Source: Candidatus Hadarchaeales archaeon
GTDB lineage: Archaea > Hadarchaeota > Hadarchaeia > Hadarchaeales > WYZ-LMO6
Direction: 5' to 3'
Assembly (NCBI GenBank): GCA_038736355.1
Contig: JAVYML010000001.1
Span: 244,908-308,907, forward strand
DNA length: 64,000 bases
Made by a program: the position numbers and the translations under genes. Below, in pieces: positions 33,861 through 42,883 of the stretch. Position 1 is the stretch's first letter, and each line of letters opens with the position of its first letter. The notes beneath the pieces are model-generated. The model worked only from the letters and a program-made list of their open reading frames with translations, did no database searches and was not told the origin of the DNA.

Positions 33861-34415
33861 ATGAACGTGGTCTGGACGGTCCTAGGGACGATGGCCATCT
33901 TCTTGGCCCGCCTGCTTCAGAGCATCCTTTTCACCATCAAGGAGATCCTGATGGTGAGGGGAAATAGGACGGAGGCTAGCCTTCTGAGCCTGGCGGAAAC
34001 CACGGTCTGGTTCGTGGCTTTTTGCGTGGTGATGAAGGACCTTCTTTCTGGACCCTTTGGTCCCACGGCCGCGGTAAAAGCCACGGCTTTCCTCCTCGGA
34101 TGGTCCGTCGGAACTTTCCTCGGCATGGAGGTGGAGGAGAGGATGGCCAGGGGATACGCCACCGTCCAAGTTATTTCGGTGGAAAGGGAAAACGAGCTGA
34201 GGGAGAGGCTCCTCTCAAGTGGTTTCCCCCTCACCTCCATAAAGGCCCAAGGAAGGAAGGGACCCAGAACTATTTACCAAATCGTCACACCACGGAGGGA
34301 ACTTCCCAAGCTCTTGCGTTCCATAGACGAGGTGGATCCTAAGGCATTCGTCACCATCTTGGAAACCAAGAGGGTGATGAGGGGGGTAGGAAATTCCCCC
34401 TCTGGGGTAGAGTAA
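33861..34415 (+). CDS. UPF0316 membrane protein (DUF5698 + DUF2179)
   Basis: 184 residues. Three N-terminal helices (about 5-25, 40-60 and 72-90) with the conserved RLLQSILFTIKEILMVRGNR segment, then a soluble DUF2179-type domain (YATVQVISVERENELRERLLSSGF ... IYQIVTPRRELPKLL). This matches UPF0316. The family has no assigned function. It is divergent from the CDF gene by about 70 bases. Confidence 0.82.
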   Translation: MNVVWTVLGTMAIFLARLLQSILFTIKEILMVRGNRTEASLLSLAETTVWFVAFCVVMKDLLSGPFGPTAAVKATAFLLGWSVGTFLGMEVEERMARGYATVQVISVERENELRERLLSSGFPLTSIKAQGRKGPRTIYQIVTPRRELPKLLRSIDEVDPKAFVTILETKRVMRGVGNSPSGVE

Positions 34416-34468
34416 AAACTTTTGCGCTTCAATTTTTTTGGTCCAACACCCTATTTCAAAAGAGTGTT

Positions 34469-35833
34469 GTGAAGGTAACCGTCTTTGGAGGGGCGGGAGA
34501 GATAGGAGGCAACCAGATCCTGCTGGAGGGGAGGGAGAGTAAGATCTTTTTGGACTTCGGGAAAAATTTTGCCAGGGAAAGCAGGTACTTTGAGGATCCC
34601 TATCTCATCCCTAGAAAGCCTCAGCAACTCTACGAACTGGGTCTCCTTCCCAACCTTCCAGGTCTCTATCCCTGGCAGGAAGAAGAGCCGGAGATCGCGG
34701 GTATCCTGCTTTCCCATGCCCATCTGGACCACATGGACTACGCAAGATACACCAAGCAGGAAATTCCTCTCTGGGCTGGAGAGGGGACTTGGAGCGTCAT
34801 CTTCGCTAGGGAGATCATCGGAAGAAGAAAGGAGGAGGAAAGACTGGCGAAGTTCGAGGACCGTGGCTCAGTCCCCTTCTATAAGTGCTTTGCTCAGTAC
34901 CGTCCAAACCTCATGAACTTCAGAACGGGGAGAGAGGTGAAGGTGGGGGAGTTCACGGTGAGGCCCGTCCACGTGGACCATTCCATCCTGGCCTCCTATG
35001 GATTCGTTCTCGAAGGACCGGAAGGGAAGATATCTTACACGGGGGATCTCAGGTTTCACGGACCCAAGAATTTTTCAGAGGATTTCTTGAAGGAGGCGGA
35101 GGGATGTGACGTGCTGATCATGGAGGGGACCAACGTACTGGAATCCAGGCCCTTCAGCGAAGGGGAGGTGAGGGAGAAGGTGGAAAAAATCGTGACGAAA
35201 ACGAAGGGACTGGTGGCAACGAGCTTCGCGAGCATGGATATCGACCGCCTCAGGACCTTTTTCGAGGTGGCCGATAAACACGGAAGGATACTGGTGCTTT
35301 CCACAAGGCAGGCTGTCCTCCTCGAATACATCAGGCAAGAAATAGAGAAGGGGCCCGTGGACTTTCCCTTCAAGCTGGGGGACCCCAGGGTGAAGATCTA
35401 CGGCAAGGAAAAGGAGAATAGTAAGTGGGAACAGAAACTGAAAAGCCTCTACGAAACAGTGAATAGTTCTTGGGTTTCACAGAATCAGGAAAAAGTACTA
35501 CTTTTCGCCACCTACTATGACATGCTTGAACTCCTGAGTATCAAGCCCAATCCAGGATCCGTCTTCATCTATTCCGAAAGCGAGCCCTTGAACGAAGAGG
35601 GGGAAATAGAGTTCGAGAAGCTGGAAAACTGGCTGGAGCTCCTGGGCATGCCCATGTTCCATGTCCATGCCTCAGGGCATGCAAGTTCCTTGGAACTGGC
35701 GGAGATGGTGGAAAGGCTTTCCCCGAAAAAGGTCATAATAGTGCATTGCGAGCGTCCCATGCTCTTCAAAAAATTTCTCAAGACCCGTGCGGAGGTAATT
35801 TGCCCTGAAAGGGGAAAAACTATTCACCTTTAA
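34469..35833 (+). CDS. RNase J-like beta-CASP ribonuclease
   Basis: 454 residues of the metallo-beta-lactamase/beta-CASP class. Zinc motif LLSHAHLDHMDYARY at about 78-92, VRPVHVDHSILASYGFVLEG, SYTGDLRFHG, then beta-CASP segments (SFASMDIDRLRTFFEVADK) and the C-terminal HVHASGHASSLELAEM. Archaeal RNase J is a 5'-3' exonuclease in RNA turnover. Start GTG 34469 with a 6-bp inverted repeat directly before it. Some members have other RNA-processing roles. Confidence 0.85.
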   Translation: MKVTVFGGAGEIGGNQILLEGRESKIFLDFGKNFARESRYFEDPYLIPRKPQQLYELGLLPNLPGLYPWQEEEPEIAGILLSHAHLDHMDYARYTKQEIPLWAGEGTWSVIFAREIIGRRKEEERLAKFEDRGSVPFYKCFAQYRPNLMNFRTGREVKVGEFTVRPVHVDHSILASYGFVLEGPEGKISYTGDLRFHGPKNFSEDFLKEAEGCDVLIMEGTNVLESRPFSEGEVREKVEKIVTKTKGLVATSFASMDIDRLRTFFEVADKHGRILVLSTRQAVLLEYIRQEIEKGPVDFPFKLGDPRVKIYGKEKENSKWEQKLKSLYETVNSSWVSQNQEKVLLFATYYDMLELLSIKPNPGSVFIYSESEPLNEEGEIEFEKLENWLELLGMPMFHVHASGHASSLELAEMVERLSPKKVIIVHCERPMLFKKFLKTRAEVICPERGKTIHL

Positions 35834-35867
35834 AATTTAAAATTCCGGGAGGAAAAAAACAAAAGGA

Positions 35868-37217
35868 ATGAAGGGCTTCACCCTCCTCCTCTCCCTTCTG
35901 GTAGTTCTCGCCTGGTTCCAGCCACCTGTGAGTGCCTGTGAAGATCTCTCTCCTTTGACCCCTTTAAAAGGCGGAAGGCTGGAGAATGTGGGAGGAAAAT
36001 ATCTCCTAAGGGTTGAGGGTTCGCCCTACGAGATGGGGTATCAACATGGCTACCTGCTGGCTAAAGGTGTCCAGAGGATGACCAAAGAATTCATCTATGC
36101 AGTGGTTGAAAGTTATGGTATACCGAGGGAGTTGACGGACCTCCTAAAACCCTTGATAATAGCTATGTGCCATGCGAACGAGAAGTTTGTCCCAAAGGAA
36201 TTCAGGGAAGAAATGAAGGGAATCGTGGATGGCGCAAACGACTACGGCAACCTTTACCTCGAGAACTGGGAAAACTTGTCCTACGAGGATGTTCTCCTCC
36301 TCAATCTAGGGTTCGACATCTTGTTGAGTATAGCTTATCCTATCATCACCCCCCTACTTCCCCTTGAGAAAGTAGGGATCTCCCCCCTCTCCTGCGACGG
36401 ATTCGTCGTGAAGAACAGAGCCACCGCCGATGGCAAGGCAAGAATGGGAAGAAACTTCATGTTCACAGCTAAGGTCTTTAGCGAAGAAGCTTTACTCATT
36501 GAACACGTTCCCAGCAAGGGGAAGAGGTTCGTCAGCGTAACAGCTCCAGGATTTGTGGGTGTGACCTCGGCAATGAACGAAGAGGGCCTTGCCATAGGAA
36601 TGGACATGGTACCAGCCATGAACACCCATCCAGCCGTTGTGGGAATGGGCTGTCTTCTCTTGGCGAGGAAGGTGGTCCAATATTCCAGAACGTTGGAGGA
36701 AGCCGTCTGGACCATAAAGAAGGCCGTGAGGGGTACACCGTGGCTTTACATAATAGGGGATGGAAAGGGAAGAAGGAGATTTGGGGCGGTAATAGAAACC
36801 TCTGCCGATTTTTGTGAGGTGAGATACAACGACTACATCTATCCCTCCAAGTTCCCTCTCCTTCCCAAACAGATAGAGGAGTACGAAGACGTGGTTGCAC
36901 TCGCCAACCATTACATCATTCCAGAAATGGTTCTTAAAACAGGAAGTTATCCCGTTCGCGATTCCCTCTCCAGATACGAGGAACTCGTGAGACGCCTGAC
37001 CGAAGCTTACGGAAGAATAGACGACGCCCTGGGAAGGGAACTGGTAAACTATCTTTGGCACTGGGGATACTATGGAGCGGATCCAAGCCAGCCCATCGGT
37101 GGAAGCAGAACTCTCTACAATCTGACCGACAAAAGACTCTATGCCCTCTTCGGAACCTATGCCGACAATTGGGCCTGTTATGACTTCTCTACCCGAAGAT
37201 TCTACGTTCTGCCCTGA
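35868..37217 (+). CDS. secreted C45-type Ntn hydrolase / acyltransferase
   Basis: 449 residues with a clear signal peptide (MKGFTLLLSLLVVLAWF, cleavage around the VSA-C site, possibly a lipoprotein-like Cys). The body matches the peptidase C45/acid-amidase superfamily: GSPYEMGYQHGYLL, and the likely autocatalytic cysteine in SPLSCDGFVVKNRATADGK at about residue 179, followed by ARMGRNFMF and GFVGVTSAMNEEGLAIGMD. Such enzymes hydrolyse amide bonds of small molecules. A strong TTTAAAATTTAAAAT element at 35830-35844 is its probable TATA region. Confidence 0.75.
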   Translation: MKGFTLLLSLLVVLAWFQPPVSACEDLSPLTPLKGGRLENVGGKYLLRVEGSPYEMGYQHGYLLAKGVQRMTKEFIYAVVESYGIPRELTDLLKPLIIAMCHANEKFVPKEFREEMKGIVDGANDYGNLYLENWENLSYEDVLLLNLGFDILLSIAYPIITPLLPLEKVGISPLSCDGFVVKNRATADGKARMGRNFMFTAKVFSEEALLIEHVPSKGKRFVSVTAPGFVGVTSAMNEEGLAIGMDMVPAMNTHPAVVGMGCLLLARKVVQYSRTLEEAVWTIKKAVRGTPWLYIIGDGKGRRRFGAVIETSADFCEVRYNDYIYPSKFPLLPKQIEEYEDVVALANHYIIPEMVLKTGSYPVRDSLSRYEELVRRLTEAYGRIDDALGRELVNYLWHWGYYGADPSQPIGGSRTLYNLTDKRLYALFGTYADNWACYDFSTRRFYVLP

Positions 37218-37235
37218 GTAAAAAAGGTTTGAGGA

Positions 37236-37985
37236 CTAAACGGGAATGATCTTAGCTTTAGCGCTCAACTGTGGAGGTTTGCGTCCCAACTCCCAACCCT
37301 CTGTCGTCTCGCAATAAGCGTAGATCTTTCCATTGTATTCGTAGTAAGTGAGGGGATAATATCGATTCCACCTCTCCACCATCTCCCTGGAAATGGCCAC
37401 ACCCACCGCCATGTGCCTGTCTTCCTCGAGGAGAAGAAGCACCACTTCATATCCGAGGGCTTTCACTAGGGAAGCGAAGAGGATGGAGGTATCTTCGCAA
37501 TCTCCCCCACCATCCACGATGGTCTCGATGGGATACCTAGGATATTCATCGTATCCAGTGGTGACATCGTCCGAAGTATAGGGCCATCCCTGCACGAAGG
37601 AAAGCACGAAATCCAGTTTTTCGAAATCTCCCCATCCCTTAACCGCGTTCTCGAGAAGACCCGCCAGATGTGAAATCCACTGGTCGTCCGCGGGATTATC
37701 CACGTACTCACTGTAATCTCTGACCCTGGGCCTACTCCTGAACCACTTATAGGCCTCCACCTTTATCCTAGTATCATAAATCCAGGTCTTTCCCCCCCAC
37801 CCTCTGGGGTATCTCCATTCGTAGTGAACCACATAATAGCCGTTCTCTATCCTGACGGTGGGTGGAGGTGGGGGAGGTCTGTAGAGGAGGGAAGGGAGAA
37901 AGGAGGAAAAGAAGTGGAAAACCAAAAAAGCGAGGAACAATCCCAGGAGGGCTCCGAGGAGAATCGCCAGTGGGTTCTTTTCCAT
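37236..37985 (-). CDS. membrane-anchored transglutaminase-like cysteine hydrolase
   Basis: 249 residues. N-terminal helix (about 7-34) followed by a Pro-rich stretch (RPPPPPPTVRIE), then a transglutaminase-like domain with the catalytic Cys in DGGGDCEDTSILFASL at about 160-175 and the His in EEDRHMAVGVAI. The active site faces outside the cell if the N-terminal helix is an anchor. Archaeal members are thought to act as peptidases. It converges on the C45-type hydrolase with a gap of 18 bases. Confidence 0.8.
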   Translation of the reverse strand: MEKNPLAILLGALLGLFLAFLVFHFFSSFLPSLLYRPPPPPPTVRIENGYYVVHYEWRYPRGWGGKTWIYDTRIKVEAYKWFRSRPRVRDYSEYVDNPADDQWISHLAGLLENAVKGWGDFEKLDFVLSFVQGWPYTSDDVTTGYDEYPRYPIETIVDGGGDCEDTSILFASLVKALGYEVVLLLLEEDRHMAVGVAISREMVERWNRYYPLTYYEYNGKIYAYCETTEGWELGRKPPQLSAKAKIIPV

Positions 37986-38032
37986 CCCCTTGGGGTGGGA
38001 AAGGAGGAATAAAGAACTTCTCTGGTCACCTT

Positions 38033-41000
38033 TTAGGGAACTGGATTCCCGGAACTGGAGATCTCCCTCCTCACCTCTTCCTCCATCCCCTTCAGAACGT
38101 CTTGGAAGTGGATCTTTCCGTTCTCGATGGCATCGATGGTTTCTTCCAGGTCCCTCGTCAGTCCCTCCGAAACGAGCCTCCCAAACCTCTCTTCCAGGTA
38201 TCTGTAAACCATCCTTCCGAGAGGGGTAACGAAGAGCTTCCCTCCTTTCTCAAAGACATATCCTCTTTTGAACAGGGTTTCGATGATCTTCGAGTAGGTG
38301 CTTGGTCTCCCTATCCCCTTCTCCTTCATCAGGGCTATGAGATCTCCTTGGCTGTAAGGTCTCACCGAGGATTCATACCTCACCTTCGTCTCCATCACCC
38401 TGAAGCTTCCCTCTTCCACCCTACCTTCCACCCTCAGGGTCTGATGGACCTTCAAGAAACCCTCCTCGATGATTCCTACCACCCTCCTCTCCCTCACTTC
38501 CTTTCCCCACACCTTCACCTTGAATTCCTGAACCAAGATCCTGGCTTCCTTCATCTGGCTGGCGATGAACCTTCTGAAGATGAGATCGTATAATCTGAAA
38601 TGATCCGGCCCGAGTTTTTGGGGTATCCTCACGATCCCGGCGGAGAGGTAAAAGCGTAATTGCTGGAGACTCAAGAGTTTGGTGGGTCTTATGCACTCAT
38701 GGGCCCCTTCCTTCGAGTATTCCCTGGGCTTGGAAAGACCGGGATAATTCTCTTCGACAAACTTACGGGCGAGCTCCATCCCCACGATCGAAACCCTCGT
38801 GGAATCCGTCCGATGGTAGGTGATCAGGCCACACTCGAAAAGGGTCTGAGCAAGCTCCATCGTATGACTCGCCGAGAAGCCCAGCCTCTGGGAAGCTTCC
38901 CTCAGCATGGCATCGGTCGTGTAGGGAGGAGGGGGGAGGACCTTTTCTTCCCTTGTGGAGAGGTCCGTTACCTCTGCCTCCTGGGGAGGAGGTCCCTCCG
39001 GATTTTGGATCCTGAGAACCAGACCGTTCTCCAATCTCACCGTGGCCACGGGTATTTTCCTCTTCAGTTCTTCCGTCTGCCTCAACACCCACCCCAAAAC
39101 AGGTGTCTGAACCCTTCCGGCCGAAAGGTTCCTTTTCCCAAAGACCTCCCAGAGCTTTCTGCTCAACTCGAATCCAACCCACCTGTCTTCTATCCTCCTC
39201 ACGACTTGGGCTTGAACATAGGAAGGCCTTAGCCCTCCCGGCTCTTCCAGGGCCTTCCTCAGGGCCTTTCTCGTGACCTCATGGAACTCCAGCCTCCTGA
39301 TGTTCCTGCAGTAGGGGGAAAGGACGACGTAGAGATCGTATCCTATTTTTTCCCCCTCAGCATCTGGGTCCGTGGCTATGAACACTTCGTTTACTTCCAA
39401 GGAAAGCTTCTGGAGGAGTTCTACGGTTTCCTTCTTCGTTCTGAGGTTTGCCGATCCACAGAAAGGACAGGTCTCATGATCGGTGAACTGTTCTCCACAG
39501 TCAGCACACCTCCTGATGTCCGTGTAAACGGGTAAATAATTCCCGTCTTCCTTCCTAACCCCGTGGAAACCCTCAAGGGTGGTGAGATCGAAGAGATGCC
39601 CAGCGGATGCCACAACGGTGAGAACATGTTGCCCGCTTGCCACTTCGTAGAAGGTAAAACCGTCGAGGGTCCTCTGAGCAGGGTTCCCGAAGAGGTAAGC
39701 TATCGTTCTGGCCTTCGTGGGAGATTCCACCACCAATAGGGAGGAGCGCAGGAGATCCAGCACTTCCGGCTTTACCTCTCCCCTCCTGATCCTCCTTATC
39801 GTTTCCCTGTCCCTGTCCACTTTTTCGAATTCTTCTTTCACTTTCTCCGGAACATATTCCTCGAATTCCTCATCAGCGAGCAGACGCAGTCTCCTGCTCA
39901 GCCCGGAGAAGGCTTTTTCGTCGTCCACGACGACGATGGAAACCCCCCTGCTTATCCCCATCGCATAGAACCTGGAGGCCCTTCCAGAGGCCTGCAGGTA
40001 GCCGTCCGTGTCCGGTGAGATGAAAACCCACTCCCCTCCCTCCATCCTCATCTCCACGTCCAGCCTCCCCACCTCTTTCCTGAGCTCTTCATCTCCCATC
40101 GCTTCCTCCAGAATTTCCCTCGCCTCCAAAACCACCTTCCTGAGATGGGCTGCAAAACCTTCCAGCTGTGTTTTACCCTCATCCGCCTCCCTCAGCTTCT
40201 GGATGAGTTCACCTCTCACGGGAATTACCTTGGAGAGGGAAGAAAGAACGGAAGCCATCCTCTTTCCCATCCTCTCCCCAAGCAAAGGAGAAAGGGCCTT
40301 GAGGGCGACTAAGAGTTTCTGGGGATTACATTCCTTCACCTCCACCTTCATTTCCCTCCTCGGCACCCCGGCGAAGACCACATACCTAACCGTTTCGGGC
40401 AAATCCAGACCCCTCGCAAGTGGACTCCTGCTGCTCGCGATGCCCACGAGAACGGCATATTCCCCCTTGCGGAACTTTTCCAGCATCCCGGGTGACATCC
40501 TCTCGTAGAGGAAAACGCTCATCCCCTCTTTTTCCAGGGTTTCCGCTATCTTCTCCGCATACTCCAGACCCTTGGCCTGGGGAACGAAGACAAGGCAACC
40601 TGGACCATACTTCTTAACCAAGTCCGCCACTTCTTCCTCCACCTTCCGTTTCGGTCTGAGCGCGAAATTGGCTATGTTCCTGACGAACTCTAGCGTGAAA
40701 CCTGGCTCGAAACCCAAGAGTTTTCTGAAGACCCTTAATCTTTTGGTCCTCTTCCCCTTCAAGGTGGCACCGGAAACCACCAGTACCCTTTCCCTCCTCC
40801 CCTCCACCGGCTCGTCCGAGAGTGCCTTCTCCACCTCCTCCGAACTGAAACCAAGTAAAAAGGCCACTTTGTCTATGTTCTTTGGGGACTTCAGAAAGGA
40901 ATCCACATCGTCAACGAAAATGAAATCAAAATTCAGGGAGTGGAGCAGGTCAAACTTGGTGTAGAGGAACCTGTCTGTGGTGATGAGAACGGAGAACTCA

Positions 41001-41503
41001 CCCTCTCTTATCTTCTCCAATACCCCTTCACTTTCTGGCATCCCAGAATAATATCCTAGTACCACGGCCGCTTTCCCCGCCCTTTTCAACAATTCCTCTG
41101 CTCTGTCAAGCAAATGTTTGACCAAAAGACTGGTCGGGACTACGATGTAACTCCTTTTGCCTTTCTGGGCGAGGTAGAGTGCCATCACCAAACCAAAGTG
41201 AGTTTTGCCTATCCCAGTGGGGGCCACGAGCGAAAAGCTCCTTTTGAGCAAGACCCTCCTGGCCCAGACCTCCTGGAGGGCCCAAGGTTTGGAGTCCATC
41301 AACATGGCGAAGAACTTGCAGAACTCCTCCACCTCCTCTTCCACTCGCAGTACCTCGGCATACTTTCCAGGCCTCGCCAAACCACGTCCGTTGGGAGAAA
41401 AGCAGCGGTAACAGACACCTCGGTTCACCAGTTCCGAATCTTTGATATCACCGCCGCAATTGGGACACATCCCCTTATATGTAGCTCCTAAAAGTCCCTC
41501 CAT
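38033..41503 (-). CDS. rgy: reverse gyrase
   Basis: ATP-dependent enzyme that introduces positive supercoils, a hallmark of thermophiles. About 1156 residues: N-terminal zinc finger (CPNCGG...CYRCF), SF2 helicase-like half with Walker A APTGIGKTHF near 95 and DDVD, SGRASRFYAMG, then a type IA topoisomerase half with TOPRIM VVESPTKARTIAYLFG and ATDPDAEGEKIGYD, an inner zinc motif (CADCG...CPFCG), and the catalytic Tyr at about 896 in GLITYHRTDSTRVS. ATG 41503 is preferred to TTG 41509. All key residues are intact. Confidence 0.97.
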   Translation of the reverse strand: MEGLLGATYKGMCPNCGGDIKDSELVNRGVCYRCFSPNGRGLARPGKYAEVLRVEEEVEEFCKFFAMLMDSKPWALQEVWARRVLLKRSFSLVAPTGIGKTHFGLVMALYLAQKGKRSYIVVPTSLLVKHLLDRAEELLKRAGKAAVVLGYYSGMPESEGVLEKIREGEFSVLITTDRFLYTKFDLLHSLNFDFIFVDDVDSFLKSPKNIDKVAFLLGFSSEEVEKALSDEPVEGRRERVLVVSGATLKGKRTKRLRVFRKLLGFEPGFTLEFVRNIANFALRPKRKVEEEVADLVKKYGPGCLVFVPQAKGLEYAEKIAETLEKEGMSVFLYERMSPGMLEKFRKGEYAVLVGIASSRSPLARGLDLPETVRYVVFAGVPRREMKVEVKECNPQKLLVALKALSPLLGERMGKRMASVLSSLSKVIPVRGELIQKLREADEGKTQLEGFAAHLRKVVLEAREILEEAMGDEELRKEVGRLDVEMRMEGGEWVFISPDTDGYLQASGRASRFYAMGISRGVSIVVVDDEKAFSGLSRRLRLLADEEFEEYVPEKVKEEFEKVDRDRETIRRIRRGEVKPEVLDLLRSSLLVVESPTKARTIAYLFGNPAQRTLDGFTFYEVASGQHVLTVVASAGHLFDLTTLEGFHGVRKEDGNYLPVYTDIRRCADCGEQFTDHETCPFCGSANLRTKKETVELLQKLSLEVNEVFIATDPDAEGEKIGYDLYVVLSPYCRNIRRLEFHEVTRKALRKALEEPGGLRPSYVQAQVVRRIEDRWVGFELSRKLWEVFGKRNLSAGRVQTPVLGWVLRQTEELKRKIPVATVRLENGLVLRIQNPEGPPPQEAEVTDLSTREEKVLPPPPYTTDAMLREASQRLGFSASHTMELAQTLFECGLITYHRTDSTRVSIVGMELARKFVEENYPGLSKPREYSKEGAHECIRPTKLLSLQQLRFYLSAGIVRIPQKLGPDHFRLYDLIFRRFIASQMKEARILVQEFKVKVWGKEVRERRVVGIIEEGFLKVHQTLRVEGRVEEGSFRVMETKVRYESSVRPYSQGDLIALMKEKGIGRPSTYSKIIETLFKRGYVFEKGGKLFVTPLGRMVYRYLEERFGRLVSEGLTRDLEETIDAIENGKIHFQDVLKGMEEEVRREISSSGNPVP

Positions 41504-41736
41504 TATCAATTTTTCTGCCTGTGGAATCCTTAAATCGACTCCTCGAGCGAGCCTCGAACAAGAAATAAATCAGCTTTTTTTCTGGTTCTGAGTATCGCAA
41601 AATAGCAGTTGCGTATGGAGGGTTTCGATTGTGGGCTATTGCCTGCGGTATGAGATGATGAAATTCAGGTTTTCGTTGGCAATACTCATCCCCCATATTG
41701 AGATCCGAAGGACCGGGAAAGCTGGTCGGAGAAAAA

Positions 41737-41824
41737 TGGTGCGGGGGAGGGGATTTGAACCCCCGAACCCCTTCGGGACCAGACCCTGAATCTGGCGCCT
41801 TTGACCTGGCTTGGCTACCCCCGC
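41737..41824 (-). tRNA. tRNA-Leu (anticodon CAG)
   Basis: Class II tRNA. Acceptor GCGGGGG pairs with CCCCCGC, discriminator A and an encoded CCA follow. The anticodon stem CCAGA/TCTGG holds the loop TTCAGGG, giving anticodon CAG. A long variable arm (TCCCGAAGGGGTTCGG) and a T loop TTCAAAT are present. No intron is seen. A run of five Ts follows the CCA on this strand and may terminate it. Confidence 0.95.
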
Positions 41825-41977
41825 CAATCTTTTTTGTCTTCCCATACCCAAAAACCTTAGGGCCCAGCAAGTTCGCTTAAATGGGGGGATAAAATCTCCC
41901 AAAACTATTCCACCATCCCCAGTAAGGAGAGACGAACCAGCCAACCTCCTTGATCTTTGAAGGATGAGAAGGATTAC

Positions 41978-42883
41978 TCAGGCCCTGAGGAAGGACCTAG
42001 CCTCAAGGGCGGCCACCATTCCCTGAGCCACGGCTGAAACCACTTGTTTCACGGGAAAATCCGTCACATCACCCGCTGCGTAGATTCCTTCTAAGCTCGT
42101 GCGTTGCCTCCTGTCCACCACAATATATCCAGCCTCGTCCGTCTTTATCCCCGCCTTCTTCGCCAGCTCGCTGTTTGGTTCCTCTCCCACCATCACGAAA
42201 ACCCCATCCGTCTCCACTTCCTCTTCTCTTTCCGTCCCCACTTCCTTGAGCCTTACTTTAGCCACCCTCCTCTCCCCCTCTATTCCCTCCACCACCCTAT
42301 TCCAAAGGATCCTGACCTTCCCCCCCAGTCTCTCCACCAACAAGGGGTCCGCCCTAAGCTTGTCCCTGCGGTGTATGAGTACCACTTCCGAAGCCAAGTT
42401 GCTCAGGTAAAGGGCAGTGGAGACTGCCGAGTTTCCTCCACCCACCACCACCACTCTCTTTCCTTTGAAGAGGGGACCATCACAAACTGGGCAATAACTG
42501 ACCCCCCTCCCCAAAAACTCTTCCTCTCCCGGTACCCCAAGCTTTCTATGTCTTACCCCCGTGGCGAGCACTATGGCACCGGCCCTGTATTCCCCCTTTC
42601 CCGTTACCACACCCTTTTCCTCCCCCACGAGGAGCTCCTTTACCTCTTCACCCTCTCTCACCTCCGCACCCACTCTCTTGCAGTGCTCCGCCATTTTGGA
42701 AGCCAGCTCCCATCCCTGCATGGGCTGAACCCCAGGATAGTTTTCTATGAGGGGTGCCTCCGTCATCCTCCCGCCCACCACCTTCCCCTCGAGCACAAGG
42801 GTCCTCAGGCCCCCCCTAACCCCATAGATTCCAGCCGTGAGACCAGCCGGACCTCCTCCAACCACGATCAAATCCCACTCCAT
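41978..42883 (-). CDS. trxB: thioredoxin reductase
   Basis: 301-residue FAD/NAD(P)H disulfide reductase. FAD site VGGGPAGLTAGIYGVRGG, redox pair in YCPVCDGPLFKG (Cys-x-x-Cys), NAD(P) site VVVVGGGNSAVSTALYL and FAD site IYAAGDVTDFPVKQVVSAVAQG. Keeps thioredoxin or a glutaredoxin-like protein reduced. The gene overlaps the end of hel308 by 16 bases. Confidence 0.94.
   Translation of the reverse strand: MEWDLIVVGGGPAGLTAGIYGVRGGLRTLVLEGKVVGGRMTEAPLIENYPGVQPMQGWELASKMAEHCKRVGAEVREGEEVKELLVGEEKGVVTGKGEYRAGAIVLATGVRHRKLGVPGEEEFLGRGVSYCPVCDGPLFKGKRVVVVGGGNSAVSTALYLSNLASEVVLIHRRDKLRADPLLVERLGGKVRILWNRVVEGIEGERRVAKVRLKEVGTEREEEVETDGVFVMVGEEPNSELAKKAGIKTDEAGYIVVDRRQRTSLEGIYAAGDVTDFPVKQVVSAVAQGMVAALEARSFLRA

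Noticed and set aside
41650-41700. Possible C/D box RNA (GATGATGA box at 41653-41660, plus strand)
   Set aside because: No CTGA D box is found at a suitable distance and there is no terminal stem.
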